NCBI RefSeq assembly: GCF_003313465.1
Contig: NZ_KZ845664.1
Location: 372,001 to 436,000 of the forward strand
From: Thermoflavimicrobium daqui
GTDB taxonomy: Bacteria > Bacillota > Bacilli > Thermoactinomycetales > Thermoactinomycetaceae
Direction of reading: 5' to 3'
Length of the DNA stretch: 64,000 bases
The stretch's first letter is position 1. Every line of letters starts with the position of its first letter. Position numbers and translations under genes: made by a program. Below, piece after piece: positions 54,169-64,000 of the stretch. Under the pieces are notes generated by a model, which worked only from the letters and a program-made list of their open reading frames with translations, was not told where the DNA came from and did no database searches.

Positions 54169-54891
54169 ATGATTAATCAGCTACAAAATGAGCAGAATCC
54201 GTCAATCGAAGAGGAACTGAAAAAGAAAAATGTGATGCAATCGATCCAGCAACTTGGACAAACGACGGTACCTTCTCTAGAATCGAATATTTATTGTTTA
54301 CCAGTAATTGGGCAGATTGAAGGACATTTAGTTATGCCACCCCAAAATAAAACGACCAAGTATGAACATGTTATTCCCCAAATTGTTGCAGCAGAACAAA
54401 ACCCGAAAATCGAGGGAATGGTCATCGTATTAAATACAGTAGGAGGGGATGTAGAAGCAGGTTTAGCGATTGCAGAGATGATCGCTTCTATGAGCAAGCC
54501 AACCGTATCCATCGTACTAGGTGGAGGGCATAGTATCGGTGTTCCGATTGCCGTTTCATCAGATGTTTCCTTTATTGCAGAAACAGCTACCATGACGATA
54601 CATCCAATCCGATTGAATGGTTTAGTCATAGGGGTTCCCCAAACATTTGAGTATATCGAAAAAATGCAAGATCGGGTGATTCAGTTTATTGCTAGACATT
54701 CAAAAGTTGATGATGAAAAATTACGCGATTTGATGTTTCGTACGGGTGAGCTGGCTAGGGATATTGGTACCAATGTGGTTGGGAAAGATGCCGTAAATAT
54801 GGGGCTCATTGATCGAGTGGGTGGGATTTCCGATGCGATGATCGAATTAAATCGCTTGATCAAAAAAAATAAAGGAGAGTTATTACAATGA
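54169..54891 (+). CDS. tepA: TepA, ClpP-fold serine protease-like protein
   Basis: 240-residue ClpP/crotonase-fold protein linked in B. subtilis to protein translocation or spore functions. The nucleophile Ser lies in [14 protein letters not shown] near residue 124, His in [12 protein letters not shown] near 146, and [19 protein letters not shown] contributes the oxyanion region. AAAGGAG precedes ATG 54169. ylzJ overlaps its stop. In B. subtilis it follows rnjB directly. Confidence 0.9.
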   Translation: MINQLQNEQNPSIEEELKKKNVMQSIQQLGQTTVPSLESNIYCLPVIGQIEGHLVMPPQNKTTKYEHVIPQIVAAEQNPKIEGMVIVLNTVGGDVEAGLAIAEMIASMSKPTVSIVLGGGHSIGVPIAVSSDVSFIAETATMTIHPIRLNGLVIGVPQTFEYIEKMQDRVIQFIARHSKVDDEKLRDLMFRTGELARDIGTNVVGKDAVNMGLIDRVGGISDAMIELNRLIKKNKGELLQ

Positions 54892-55112
54892 TCCACTATA
54901 CACCATTACCTCCTGAGCTGATTTTTTATAATCCAGAGGAGTCAGCATCATCGTCTCTTCGAGAAGTGATGATTGACGGAGTGCAGATGTTAGTAGAAAT
55001 AAATCCAACTATGGAATTGAAAATTGTAAGACTTTTAAGCGGGAATCCAATGCATTACTTAGATCCCCGCTTACAACCTGGTAATATACTACAATTGATT
55101 CCAAAAATTTAG
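54888..55112 (+). CDS. ylzJ: YlzJ-like protein
   Basis: 74-residue hypothetical protein. [12 protein letters not shown] at the start and [20 protein letters not shown] in the middle match YlzJ, found between tepA and spoIIIE in Bacillus. The start ATG overlaps the tepA stop (ATGA). Function unknown. Confidence 0.8.
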   Translation: MIHYTPLPPELIFYNPEESASSSLREVMIDGVQMLVEINPTMELKIVRLLSGNPMHYLDPRLQPGNILQLIPKI

Positions 55113-55141
55113 AAGTGTTTTTTCTGTTGGCGAGCGGACCA

Positions 55142-55150
55142 TGCTATAAT
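55142..55150 (+). promoter_or_regulatory. Extended -10 promoter before spoIIIE/ftsK
   Basis: TGCTATAAT, an extended -10 element; the -35 (TTCTGT at 55122) is weak. Confidence 0.5.
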
Positions 55151-55186
55151 AAATTTTATGGATGGTTAAAAAGAGAAGGTGGTAGG

Positions 55187-57502
55187 ATGGCTAGAAAAAA
55201 GAAACAATCGGCTCGCCAGACACAAATAAAAAAAGAGATCTTATTTGAAATCTATGGATTGATCATTCTTGCTCTTGCATTGATTACTTTAGCAAGCTAT
55301 GGTGCAATCGGAAGAAATTTAACCTACTTAGCTCGATTTATCGTAGGGATGTGGGACTTTATTATTCCTTTATGTGCGATTGGTGTAGCTATCTATGTGA
55401 TGGTGAGACGGGAGTGGCCGAAAGGTTGGTCCCCCCGCCTAACAGGAATTTTAAATATTTTGTTGGCTCTGTTAATGTTGAATCATTATTTTACTTTTGA
55501 AAAACTAGAAGCGAGTGGCCTTACTCAGACAGATTCTGTTTTTACAGTGATCGATACAACATGGGAGATGCTCTTAAAGGAAAGAGCGACAGAAGCAACG
55601 AAAGATGTGGGTGGAGGCATGATTGGGGCAATCATTTATGGCTTAGCCCACTTTTTATTTGATGATGTGGGGACAATGATTGTAACGATTGTGTTAATTT
55701 TAACAGGAGTGTTACTAATCACAGGATTTTCTTACGTTTGGCTATTTCAAAGTGGAAAGAAAGTACTAAAAGGGCATAAAAGACAATTAAAGAGCTGGTT
55801 AGCAAGGTATTTACAACAGAAGTATCTTGTAGGAAAGTCAAAAAAACATAAGAAAAAACATTCCAATAAGAAGGAAATCCCTTTTCCTTACTTCAAAGAA
55901 GAAGAGTTGGAGGATGTACCTCCTACCATCTCTGACTATCAAGATCAAGAATCTTTAGAAATGAATCATGATCAAGAACCACCACAGCAATTAACTCTAC
56001 CTTTAGAAGCAGAGCAAGTTGAGAAAGAGCTAGAGAAGAAGGAAAAAGAGGAGGAAAAAGCAGGAGTTGAAGTTCAGTTAGAAACAAATGTGGATATGAA
56101 AAACTATCTTTTACCTCCTTATCATTTATTGCAAAAGGTGAAAAAAGGAAATAATAGTGATAAACAGGATTTAAGTTCAAATGCAAGAATACTTGTGAAG
56201 ACTTTGGCTAGTTTTGGGGTCGAAGCTAAAGTTATTCATATTCATCGGGGTCCGACAGTTACCCGTTATGAGATTCAGCCACAAGTGGGTGTAAAAGTAA
56301 GTCGTATTGTAAATTTGGCTGATGATCTCGCTTTAGCGTTAGCAGCAAAGGATATACGGATCGAAGCACCTATTCCTGGAAAATCGGCCATTGGAATCGA
56401 AGTTCCTAATCCTGAAATTGCTGTTGTAAGTTTAAGAGATGTATTAGAAAGTGCTTCCTTTGAAAACTGGCCACAACTAAGTATCTCAATCGGGAAGGAC
56501 ATTACGGGCAAACCCGTTTTAGGACAACTAGGTAAAATGCCTCACTTACTAGTTGCTGGAGCAACAGGATCAGGAAAGAGTGTATGTATTAATGGTATTA
56601 TTCTTAGTATTTTATATAAGGCTAAACCCAATGAAGTGAAGTTAATGATGATTGATCCTAAAATGGTAGAGTTAAATGTTTATAATGGAATTCCCCACTT
56701 ATTAACACCTGTTGTTACAGAATCACGTAAAGCAGCTATGGCACTCAAAAAAGTAGTTCATGAGATGGAAAGACGCTATGAACTATTTGCCAAAAGTGGT
56801 GCACGAGAGATTGAACGTTATAATCAGCTTAAAGAGGATGTAAGTGAAAAACTTCCTTATATTGTAGTTATTATCGATGAGTTAGCTGATTTAATGATGG
56901 TGGCTCCTGCTGATGTAGAGGATGCAATTTGTCGTCTTGCCCAAATGGCTCGTGCAGCGGGAATCCATTTAATCATTGCTACTCAGCGACCTTCAGTAGA
57001 TGTAATTACGGGAGTAATTAAGGCGAATATCCCATCACGAATCGCCTTTACAGTCTCCTCACAAGCGGATTCACGTACAATCTTAGATATGGGTGGAGCA
57101 GAGAAGCTACTAGGGCGTGGGGATATGTTGTATTTGCCTACAGGAGCTTCAAAGCCGATCCGTGTTCAAGGGTCTTATGTATCAGATGAAGAAGTAGAGT
57201 CTGTGGTAAAGTTTGTTAAAGAACAACAAAAACCAGTTTATGATGAAAAAATGATTCCATCTACAGAAACAGGGACAAAGCAAGAGGTGACAGATGAATT
57301 ATATCCACAAGCTGTACAGGTGGTTGTCGAAGCGAAGATGGCCTCTGTTTCGCTATTGCAACGACGTTTACGGATTGGATATACCCGAGCCGCTAGATTA
57401 ATAGATATGATGGAAGCCAATGGTATTGTAGGACCTTATGAAGGAAGTAAACCCAGAGAGGTATTAATTGGAAAAGAAGAAATTTCGTCAAATAGAAAGT
57501 AG
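55187..57502 (+). CDS. spoIIIE: SpoIIIE/FtsK DNA translocase
   Basis: Pumps chromosomal DNA across closing septa, including the sporulation septum. It is 771 residues from ATG 55187: four N-terminal membrane helices (about 20-165), a charged linker about 190-325, then the RecA-like motor with [19 protein letters not shown] near 466 and [12 protein letters not shown] near 565. The C-terminal gamma winged helix ([20 protein letters not shown] near 725) reads KOPS/SRS-type sequences. Its length equals that of B. subtilis SpoIIIE. Confidence 0.94.
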   Translation: MARKKKQSARQTQIKKEILFEIYGLIILALALITLASYGAIGRNLTYLARFIVGMWDFIIPLCAIGVAIYVMVRREWPKGWSPRLTGILNILLALLMLNHYFTFEKLEASGLTQTDSVFTVIDTTWEMLLKERATEATKDVGGGMIGAIIYGLAHFLFDDVGTMIVTIVLILTGVLLITGFSYVWLFQSGKKVLKGHKRQLKSWLARYLQQKYLVGKSKKHKKKHSNKKEIPFPYFKEEELEDVPPTISDYQDQESLEMNHDQEPPQQLTLPLEAEQVEKELEKKEKEEEKAGVEVQLETNVDMKNYLLPPYHLLQKVKKGNNSDKQDLSSNARILVKTLASFGVEAKVIHIHRGPTVTRYEIQPQVGVKVSRIVNLADDLALALAAKDIRIEAPIPGKSAIGIEVPNPEIAVVSLRDVLESASFENWPQLSISIGKDITGKPVLGQLGKMPHLLVAGATGSGKSVCINGIILSILYKAKPNEVKLMMIDPKMVELNVYNGIPHLLTPVVTESRKAAMALKKVVHEMERRYELFAKSGAREIERYNQLKEDVSEKLPYIVVIIDELADLMMVAPADVEDAICRLAQMARAAGIHLIIATQRPSVDVITGVIKANIPSRIAFTVSSQADSRTILDMGGAEKLLGRGDMLYLPTGASKPIRVQGSYVSDEEVESVVKFVKEQQKPVYDEKMIPSTETGTKQEVTDELYPQAVQVVVEAKMASVSLLQRRLRIGYTRAARLIDMMEANGIVGPYEGSKPREVLIGKEEISSNRK

Positions 57503-57686
57503 CGCAAATGCAAAACACATGATATAAATATAAGGGGTAATTTTTTGAAGAAATGCTTTTGTATCTATTTCGTTGTATTTATAGTTTCTATATCATAAAA
57601 TTATCCTAATTTCGTACAGCGTGTTATACATACTATTCTACTTTACAAACATGCTGTGAAAAATAGATAAAGGGAGGAACTTTTTG

Positions 57687-58715
57687 ATGAAAAAGAGATC
57701 TTGGCTTGCACTAATGCTAAGTTCTGTACTCGTTCTCGCAGCAGGATGTAGCACTAGTCAGCAAGGCGGAGGAAATGACAAAAATGCGGGGTTTAAACTA
57801 GGTCTGGTGACAGACACAGGTGGGCTTAATGATCAATCATTCAACCAAATTTCTTGGGAAGGCGCAAAAAGAGCAGAAAAAGAATTGAAAGTTGATATTA
57901 AAGCATTAGAATCCAAACGTGATGAAGATTATGTGCCAAACCTAACCAAGTTTGCTCGGGAAAAGCGGGATATTATTTGGGCAACTGGTTTTAAATTTGA
58001 AAAGCCAATCCCAGAAGTTGCTGATCAATTCCCAAAAGTTCACTTTGGAATTGTGGATAGTAACCTAGGTGGTAAAGTTCCAAAAAACGTGATTGCTGTT
58101 ACCTTTAAAGAGCATGAAGGTTCCTTCTTAGCGGGTGTAGCAGCAGCTTTAACGACGAAATCCAATAAAATTGGCTATATCGGTGGAATTAGCTCTCCTC
58201 TTATTAAGAAGTTTGAATCCGGTTTCAGAGCGGGTGTACAAGCAGCAAATCCAAAAGCACAGGTACAAGTTGCTTATGCAGAAAGTTTCACAGACGTAAC
58301 TAAAGGTCGTTCGCTTGCTAAAAATATGTATAATGGCGGCGTTGATGTCATTTTCCACGCATCAGGTGGCGTAGGTAAAGGATTATTTGATGAAGTTAAA
58401 ACGAGAGAAAAAGGTAAATTCTGGGCAATTGGTGTAGATATGGATCAATCCGCTTTAGCGCCTGATCATACCTTAACGTCGATGGTTAAGCGTGTAGATA
58501 CTGCAATTTTTAATATTACGAAGGATCTTAAGGATAAAAAACTCGAGGCTGGGAAACATTTAGATCTTGGTTTTAAAGAAGATGCTTTAGGACTCGCTGA
58601 TAGTAAGCATATGAGTGATGATGTTAAGAAAAAAGTTGAAGAGTTTAAGCAAAAAATCATCAAAGGCGAAATCAAAGTCCCAAAAGATGAGAATGAGCTA
58701 AAGTCCTTTAAATAA
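57687..58715 (+). CDS. BMP-family nucleoside-binding lipoprotein
   Basis: Extracytoplasmic solute receptor. Signal peptide with lipobox LAAGC (Cys near residue 21), then the BMP/PnrA-like fold: KLGLVTDTGGLNDQSFNQIS near 39, IGYIGGISSPLI near 160 and FHASGGVGKGLF near 215. About 342 residues; ATG 57684 or 57687 behind AGGGAGG. The downstream ATPase and permeases complete a nucleoside importer like B. subtilis NupNOPQ. Confidence 0.9.
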   Translation: MKKRSWLALMLSSVLVLAAGCSTSQQGGGNDKNAGFKLGLVTDTGGLNDQSFNQISWEGAKRAEKELKVDIKALESKRDEDYVPNLTKFAREKRDIIWATGFKFEKPIPEVADQFPKVHFGIVDSNLGGKVPKNVIAVTFKEHEGSFLAGVAAALTTKSNKIGYIGGISSPLIKKFESGFRAGVQAANPKAQVQVAYAESFTDVTKGRSLAKNMYNGGVDVIFHASGGVGKGLFDEVKTREKGKFWAIGVDMDQSALAPDHTLTSMVKRVDTAIFNITKDLKDKKLEAGKHLDLGFKEDALGLADSKHMSDDVKKKVEEFKQKIIKGEIKVPKDENELKSFK

Positions 58716-58727
58716 TTAAAAAAAAAT

Positions 58728-58755
58728 AAAGGCTAGCCTATAGCTAGCCTTTTTT
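58728..58755 (+). terminator. Attenuating terminator after the BMP gene
   Basis: AAAGGCTAGC (58728-58737) pairs with GCTAGCCTTT (58743-58752), then TTT. It lets the binding protein be made in excess over the transporter. Confidence 0.85.
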
Positions 58756-58784
58756 GTTCTAGTTTATATGGAGGTGAAATTGAA

Positions 58785-60299
58785 GTGAATGCGGTTGAAA
58801 TGGTTGGGATCACAAAGCGCTTTCCAGGAATAGTAGCGAATGATGATATCCATTTGACAGTCAAACAAGGAGAGATTCATGCACTATTAGGTGAGAATGG
58901 AGCAGGGAAATCTACTTTGATGAATGTTCTATTTGGTCTATATCAACCTGAAGAAGGCGAGATCAAAATAAAAAATAAAAAAGTAACGATTACAGGACCT
59001 ACTGTTGCTAATAAATTAGGGATAGGTATGGTTCACCAGCATTTTATGTTAGTACAACCATTTACGGTAACTGAGAATATTATTCTTGGGGACGAACGTA
59101 CTTCATCTGGGTTTATTGATTATAAAAAAGCAGAGAAAGAAATTCAACAGTTATCTGATCAGTATGGTCTAAAAGTAGATCCGCGAGCGAAAGCTTCTGA
59201 GATATCAGTAGGCATGCAACAGAGAGTAGAGATTTTAAAAACATTGTATCGTGGGGCAGATATTCTCATTTTTGATGAACCTACAGCGGTATTAACTCCG
59301 CAAGAAATTGAAGAGTTAATTGAGATTATGCGTAATCTAATTAAAGAGGGCAAAACTATTATTTTTATTACACATAAATTGAAAGAAATTATGAGTGTAT
59401 GTGATCGTGTTACAGTTATTCGTCGTGGTAAAGTAATTGATACTGTCAATGTAGCCGATACGGATGAAAATGAACTGGCTGCACTGATGGTAGGTCGTGA
59501 GGTATCATTTGAGGTTAATAAAGAAGAAGCTAAGCCAGGTGAAAAAGTATTGGAAGTGAAGAGCCTGGTTGTAGAGGATCATCGAGGCATCCATGTAGTC
59601 GATGGTCTTGAATTAGAGGTTCGAGCTGGCGAAGTTGTAGGTATTGCAGGGGTTGACGGAAATGGTCAATCAGAATTGATTGAAGCGATTACAGGTTTAA
59701 TGCCTGTGAAAGATGGATTAATTCAATTGAATGGAAAAAAGATCAATATTCTTGGAACAAGGAAAATTATAGAAGCTGGTGTCGGTCATATTCCAGAGGA
59801 TCGGCATAAAAGAGGTCTCGTATTGGACTTCTCCATTAGTGAGAATATGGTTTTACAAACTTATTATAAGCCACCGTTTTCCAAAGGGTTGATCATGCAA
59901 TATCGTGAAGTGGATAAATATGCGACCCGATTAATTGAGGAGTATGATGTGCGAACACCAAGCCAGCAAACATTAGCACGGTCTTTATCTGGTGGAAACC
60001 AGCAAAAAGCTATTATTGCCCGGGAAATCGATCGAAATCCCAATTTATTAATTGCGGCTCAACCAACTCGTGGTTTGGATGTAGGGGCTATTGAATTTAT
60101 TCATCAGCGGATTATTGAACACCGTGATAAAGGAAAAGCAGTATTATTAGTATCTTTCGAGCTAGATGAAATATTGAAACTCAGTGATCGAATTGCTGTA
60201 ATTTATGAAGGGAAAATTATTGGATGGGTAGATCCAAAAACAACGACGGAAGAAGAGCTAGGATTATTAATGGCTGGTCGCTCTAAGAAGGAGGGATAA
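58785..60299 (+). CDS. Nucleoside ABC transporter ATP-binding protein (double domain)
   Basis: 504 residues with two fused ABC domains, the RbsA/NupO type. First domain: GENGAGKSTLMNVLFG near 36, SVGMQQRVEI signature and IFDEPTAVLT. Second domain: a degenerate Walker A GVDGNGQSELIEAI near 290, SLSGGNQQKAIIARE near 400, AAQPTRGLDV. Only the first site is likely fully active. GTG 58785 with GGAGGTGA upstream. Confidence 0.92.
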   Translation: MNAVEMVGITKRFPGIVANDDIHLTVKQGEIHALLGENGAGKSTLMNVLFGLYQPEEGEIKIKNKKVTITGPTVANKLGIGMVHQHFMLVQPFTVTENIILGDERTSSGFIDYKKAEKEIQQLSDQYGLKVDPRAKASEISVGMQQRVEILKTLYRGADILIFDEPTAVLTPQEIEELIEIMRNLIKEGKTIIFITHKLKEIMSVCDRVTVIRRGKVIDTVNVADTDENELAALMVGREVSFEVNKEEAKPGEKVLEVKSLVVEDHRGIHVVDGLELEVRAGEVVGIAGVDGNGQSELIEAITGLMPVKDGLIQLNGKKINILGTRKIIEAGVGHIPEDRHKRGLVLDFSISENMVLQTYYKPPFSKGLIMQYREVDKYATRLIEEYDVRTPSQQTLARSLSGGNQQKAIIAREIDRNPNLLIAAQPTRGLDVGAIEFIHQRIIEHRDKGKAVLLVSFELDEILKLSDRIAVIYEGKIIGWVDPKTTTEEELGLLMAGRSKKEG

Positions 60300-60303
60300 T
60301 AAA

Positions 60304-61365
60304 TTGTCTCAACTAAATAAACAATCGACAATTGTTACGGCTTTAATTTCCATTTTTCTAGCAATGATTATTGGATCAATTGCTATGCAAGTTGCAGGTT
60401 ATAATCCTTTCGCTGCATATCAAGCGCTATTTGTAGGTTCATTATTTCAAGCATTTGATCTAGGAGAAACCATTCGAACCACTACACCTTTGATTCTTAC
60501 AGGTTTAGCAGTAGCCATTGCTTTTAGAACAGGATTGTTCAATATTGGTGTAGAAGGTCAAATGATTGTGGCACAGTTGGCATCCCTTTTAGTAGGGATT
60601 AAGCTAAATTTACCACCTGTTCTTCATATGATTGTGGCGGTTCTAGTAGGCGGGATTGCTGGAGCTATTTGGGGGTTTATTCCAGGTTTTTTAAAAGCAG
60701 TTCGCGGTGTGAATGAAGTTATTATCTGTATTATGATGAACTTTATTGCACTTTATTTATCCAATGTGTTAGTTCGAAACTGGTTAAGCGAGCAAGGGAC
60801 TGACTCAACTCCAAAAATTCCAGAAAGTGCTTCTTTACGAGTAGATTTCCTTTCGGAAATGTTTGATAGCTCAAGGGTGCATCTGGGAATTATCATTGCT
60901 CTGATTATGGCTTTTGTTATGTATATTCTGTTATGGAAAACTAAGAGAGGTTATGAACTAAGAGCCGTTGGATATAACCCTTCAGCAGCAGAGTATGCAG
61001 GAATAAATGTCAAAAGAAATATCATTTTATCCATGGTTATCAGTGGCTTTTTTGCTGGATTAGCTGGAGCTGGTGAATTGTTAGGTACTCAGGGATATAT
61101 GGCGATTCAGTCTGCATTTACAGGTATTGGATTTGATGGAATTGCGGTTGCACTTTTAGGAGCAAATACGCCAATTGGTGTAATTTTAGCCGCATTATTG
61201 TTTGGAGTCTTAACTTATGGATCACAGAATATGGAACACGTAGCCCAGGTTCCTCCTGAACTCATTCGTGTCGTAGTGGCAGCCATTATTTTCTTTGTAG
61301 CAGCAAATATCTCTGGAATACTTTTAGGAGCTGTGAAGAAAAAGAGGAGGGCAAAAGAATCGTGA
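60304..61365 (+). CDS. Nucleoside ABC transporter permease (NupP-like)
   Basis: 353 residues with about nine hydrophobic helices. FNIGVEGQMIVAQLASLLVG near 79 and GFDGIAVALLGANTPIGVIL near 277 are typical of the BMP-associated permease family. TTG 60304 follows AAGGAGGG. Its stop overlaps the next permease start by four bases. Confidence 0.9.
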   Translation: MSQLNKQSTIVTALISIFLAMIIGSIAMQVAGYNPFAAYQALFVGSLFQAFDLGETIRTTTPLILTGLAVAIAFRTGLFNIGVEGQMIVAQLASLLVGIKLNLPPVLHMIVAVLVGGIAGAIWGFIPGFLKAVRGVNEVIICIMMNFIALYLSNVLVRNWLSEQGTDSTPKIPESASLRVDFLSEMFDSSRVHLGIIIALIMAFVMYILLWKTKRGYELRAVGYNPSAAEYAGINVKRNIILSMVISGFFAGLAGAGELLGTQGYMAIQSAFTGIGFDGIAVALLGANTPIGVILAALLFGVLTYGSQNMEHVAQVPPELIRVVVAAIIFFVAANISGILLGAVKKKRRAKES

Positions 61366-62294
61366 TTGATATGTTAACTAATATTCTTCAGACGACGGTT
61401 CTTTATTCTACACCGCTCATCTTAGCAGCAATGGGGGGCTTGTTTTCGGAACGCTCCGGTGTAGTTAATATTGGACTAGAAGGCTTAATGACGATGGGAG
61501 CATTTATCGCAGCTATTACATCTCTTAGCACTGGCAATCCCTGGATTGGTTTAATAGCAGCGATGATTGCAGGTGTGATTTTAGCATTACCTCATGCAGT
61601 CGCAGCCATTACATTTAAAGCAGATCAAGTCGTTATTGGGGTTGCTATCAACTTTTTAGCTTTAGGGCTTTCCGTTTACTTAGTCAAGTTTATGTATGAT
61701 GCCGGACAGACACCTACAGTGCAGAAAAAGTTAGAAGCGGTAGCTATTCCTGGTTTAAGTAAAATTCCTATACTTGGACCTTCGATCTTTCAAGCGTCTC
61801 CTTTTACCTATATAGCTATCGTGGTTGTAATTCTTAGTTATATCATTTTATATAAAACTACGTTTGGAATGCGTCTTCGGGCAGTAGGAGAGCATCCACA
61901 TGCGGCTGAAACAGCTGGTATAAGTGTAATTGCTATGCGTTATACAGCTGTATTAATTAGTGGTGCGTTAGCTGCTATTGGAGGGGCATGCTTATCCATT
62001 TCGATTGGGAGTGAATTTAACCAAGGAACTGTAGCTGGACAAGGTTTTATTGCTCTAGCTGCACTGATTTTTGGTAAATGGAATCCTTTTGGAGCCTTAG
62101 GAGCTGCAACATTCTTTGGATTTGCGGTAGCTCTTTCCTTAATGGGGCAGCTAATTGGGCTATCCAAATACGTTCCAAGTGAAGTACTGAGTATGCTACC
62201 CTATGTTTTGACGATTATTGCATTAGCTAGCTTTGTGGGTCGAGCTGTAGCCCCTTCAGCGCTAGGTAAACCATTTGAAAAAGGTAGTCGTTAA
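61362..62294 (+). CDS. Nucleoside ABC transporter permease (NupQ-like)
   Basis: 310 residues, about eight to nine helices. ERSGVVNIGLEGLMTMGAF near 29 and RAVGEHPHAAETAGI near 173 match the second permease of nucleoside importers. GTG 61362 overlaps the previous stop (GTGA). Last gene of the transporter operon, followed by a strong terminator. Confidence 0.9.
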   Translation: MIDMLTNILQTTVLYSTPLILAAMGGLFSERSGVVNIGLEGLMTMGAFIAAITSLSTGNPWIGLIAAMIAGVILALPHAVAAITFKADQVVIGVAINFLALGLSVYLVKFMYDAGQTPTVQKKLEAVAIPGLSKIPILGPSIFQASPFTYIAIVVVILSYIILYKTTFGMRLRAVGEHPHAAETAGISVIAMRYTAVLISGALAAIGGACLSISIGSEFNQGTVAGQGFIALAALIFGKWNPFGALGAATFFGFAVALSLMGQLIGLSKYVPSEVLSMLPYVLTIIALASFVGRAVAPSALGKPFEKGSR

Positions 62295-62298
62295 GACT

Positions 62299-62341
62299 AT
62301 AACATCCCAAATCATATAGTGGTTTGGGATGTTATTTTTTG
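62299..62341 (+). terminator. Intrinsic terminator of the nucleoside transporter operon
   Basis: ATAACATCCCAAA (62299-62311) pairs with TTTGGGATGTTAT (62323-62335), followed by TTTTT. Confidence 0.9.
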
Positions 62342-62452
62342 GGGCTTACTGAGTGATTTTCTTTAAAGTATATGTTTCAGGCTGGAATATGAAGTGTATA
62401 AGTGGATTTGTAAAAAAATTTTTGGATATACTAAAAAAAACGCTACAAATGA

Positions 62453-62481
62453 TTTCCAACTTGTTTGGGTTGGTCTATAAT
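62453..62481 (+). promoter_or_regulatory. Probable promoter of ymfF-ymfH
   Basis: TTTCCA (62453-62458), 17 bp, then TATAAT (62476-62481). Confidence 0.5.
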
Positions 62482-62516
62482 GGAAAATATATGTTAGTTG
62501 AAGGAGAGGTGCCAAC

Positions 62517-63818
62517 GTGACATACTCCCAATTTGAAACCATTTCTTTGGGAAATCTGCGAGTTCATGTGTATTCAAGTCCTAAATTTAAAACAACAACT
62601 TTGTCGATTTTGATTCAACAACGTCTCGCTCCAGATGTGCTTACGAAAACTGCTTTGCTTCCAAATGTCATGCAGCGTGGAACAGCCTCTTATCCATCTA
62701 CTTTATCTCTAAAAAGAAAACTTGCAGATCTGTATGGTGCTATTTTATTTGGTGATGTGTATAAACGTGGTGAACGGCATATTATCCAGTTTGGTTTAGA
62801 AATTGCCAATGAGCAGTACTTGCAGGAGAAAGAATCACTACTTCAAGCAGGACTTTCATTTTTATGTAATGTTCTAACAGAGCCGCAGATAGAAAATAAT
62901 GGCTTTGTAGAGTCGTATGTAAATCAGGAAAAGACGATTCTGAAGCAAAAGATAGAGAGTTTACGTGATGACAAGATTCGTTATGCTGCGCAAAGAAGTA
63001 TGGAAGAAATGTGTAAAAATGAGCCCTATGCTTTATTTAATCATGGTCGGCTAGAAGATTTACCAAATATAGGCGCGCAAAATTTATATACATACTATCA
63101 AGAAGTTTTAAATACCTGCCCGATCGACATTTATTGTGTAGGGAATGTTTCTTCAGAAGAGATTTTACAACTGCTTGAAAAACGACTCCCAACCGATTTT
63201 ATTTCAGCTTCACGAAATCCAATTCAAATAACCAGTACAACTCCATCCGTTAAAGATGTTAAAGTAGTTGTTGATCGCATGGATGTCAAACAAGGAAAAT
63301 TGAATATGGGATGTAGAACCCATATAACAGCAAGCGACCCAGAGTATCCTGCCTTAATTATGTACAATGGTATTTTAGGTGGGTTTCCTCACTCGAAGCT
63401 TTTCACAAATGTACGGGAAAAGGCTAGCTTAGCTTATTATGCTTCATCTAGTATTGAAAGTCACAAAGGATTACTTACGATTCAGTCAGGAATCGAAATT
63501 GGTAATTATGAGAAAGCAGTTGCTATAATAAAAGAACAGCTGGAAGCAATGAAACAAGGTCAATTGAGTGAAAATGAAATTAATCAGACCAAAGCTACAA
63601 TCTCCAATCAGTTTCGCGAACAACAAGATCGTCCGTATGATTTAATTAATTTCCACTTCCATTCGCTACTAAGTGGTACTCATCGTTCCTTATCAGATAT
63701 GCTTGAACAAATAAAGGGAGTTAGGAAAGAAGATATTCAAAAAGTTGCTGAGAAGGTGCAACTGGATACGATCTATTTTTTACGCGATCAGGGGGGAGAC
63801 CCACATGCAAAAGATTGA
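62517..63818 (+). CDS. ymfF: YmfF, M16-like protein lacking the zinc motif
   Basis: 433 residues of the pitrilysin fold. Where catalytic members have HXXEH this one reads LLPNVMQRG (about residues 44-52), so it cannot bind zinc normally. C-terminal ILGGFPHSKLFTNVREKASL near 281 is typical of the second half. The following ymfH should supply the active site, so the two may form a heterodimer like mitochondrial MPP. GTG 62517 with AAGGAGAGG. Confidence 0.9.
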   Translation: MTYSQFETISLGNLRVHVYSSPKFKTTTLSILIQQRLAPDVLTKTALLPNVMQRGTASYPSTLSLKRKLADLYGAILFGDVYKRGERHIIQFGLEIANEQYLQEKESLLQAGLSFLCNVLTEPQIENNGFVESYVNQEKTILKQKIESLRDDKIRYAAQRSMEEMCKNEPYALFNHGRLEDLPNIGAQNLYTYYQEVLNTCPIDIYCVGNVSSEEILQLLEKRLPTDFISASRNPIQITSTTPSVKDVKVVVDRMDVKQGKLNMGCRTHITASDPEYPALIMYNGILGGFPHSKLFTNVREKASLAYYASSSIESHKGLLTIQSGIEIGNYEKAVAIIKEQLEAMKQGQLSENEINQTKATISNQFREQQDRPYDLINFHFHSLLSGTHRSLSDMLEQIKGVRKEDIQKVAEKVQLDTIYFLRDQGGDPHAKD

Positions 63819-64000
63819 ACATAAACAGGTTCAAGAAACACTATTTCATGAAAAGTTGCCAAATGGCTTAGAGGTATATATTTTACCAAAAGAAGGTTTT
63901 GCAAAAACCTATGCCACTTTTACCACGAAGTATGGCTCAATAGACAATACTTTTCAGGTTCGCGGAAAAGAAAAAGTAAGTGTACCCGATGGAATTGCTC
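63805..64000 (+). CDS. ymfH: YmfH, M16 zinc peptidase (3' truncated by the window)
   Basis: The first 65 residues are visible. KLPNGLEVYILPKEGFAKTY and TTKYGSIDNTF precede VSVPDGIA, directly before where the HFLEH zinc motif is expected. ATG 63805 lies inside ymfF (14-base overlap) with GGGGGGAGA upstream. Probably the catalytic partner of YmfF. Confidence 0.9.
   Translation, partial: MQKIEHKQVQETLFHEKLPNGLEVYILPKEGFAKTYATFTTKYGSIDNTFQVRGKEKVSVPDGIA

Noticed and set aside
57545-57598. 17-codon hydrophobic frame (TTG start, AAGGGG upstream) before the BMP gene
   Set aside because: Ribosome site is plausible but the peptide is too short and AT-driven to claim.

Overview
The window reads as a conserved, low-GC Firmicute (Bacillales) housekeeping region with an accessory segment inserted in it. 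Gene order follows the Bacillus subtilis trmFO-to-ymfH neighbourhood closely. Sporulation genes (dipicolinate synthase A/B, a Spo0E-like phosphatase, SpoIIIE/FtsK, YmxH/YlmC, TepA) mark an endospore former. A thermoactinomycete-type lineage would fit, but the genus is an inference. Three B. subtilis landmarks are missing at their usual places: xerC/codV between trmFO and hslV, the flagellar/chemotaxis operon between codY and rpsB, and polC between proS and rimP. All genes of the core backbone lie on the + strand.

Layout. 1-3.85 kb: trmFO (5' end outside the window), hslV, hslU, codY. 3.85-6.9 kb: rpsB with a structured leader, tsf, pyrH, frr. 7-13 kb: uppS, cdsA, dxr, rseP, proS (isoprenoid, phospholipid and envelope-stress functions, then translation). 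13-15.6 kb: an accessory insert where polC would be expected, with a minus-strand lipoprotein/secreted-protein pair and two zinc-ribbon microproteins that are too short for routine ORF calling. The first microprotein follows a perfect sigma-A promoter. 15.6-23.8 kb: the rimP-nusA-ylxR-ylxQ-infB-ylxP-rbfA-nrnA-truB-ribF operon. 23.8-35.1 kb: rpsO, pnp, ylxY, mlpA, dut, a Spo0E-like gene, ymxH (its ribosome-binding site buried in a long hairpin), spoVFA/spoVFB, asd, dapG, dapA. 35.4-38.4 kb: a VTT-family membrane protein, a minus-strand Hsp20, and rnjB.

38.4-54 kb is accessory DNA inserted between rnjB and tepA. The last codons of rnjB plus flanking bases (18 bp) recur 4.6 kb downstream. Both copies are followed by a related hairpin and a TAAC arm-type repeat, as expected for tandem integration of related elements. 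The segment holds a truncated tyrosine integrase, broken MetRS-, LysRS- and GlyRS-like fragments, a 5'-damaged ASCH gene, Nudix and metallophosphoesterase genes, a probable orphan CRISPR leader with two repeats, a broken APH-type kinase and an IS3-type remnant. Less degraded accessory genes follow: TetR/P450, a highly structured RNA-like region resembling IS200/IS605 ends, an OPT transporter with a PqqD-like partner, a small membrane protein, an SDR, a class II aldolase-domain protein and a GPP34-like protein.

54-64 kb: the backbone resumes with tepA, ylzJ, spoIIIE/ftsK, a nucleoside-type BMP ABC transporter (binding lipoprotein, ATPase, two permeases), ymfF, and ymfH (cut by the window end). 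I found no tRNA or rRNA genes. Functions are family assignments made by reading the sequences; no search was run.
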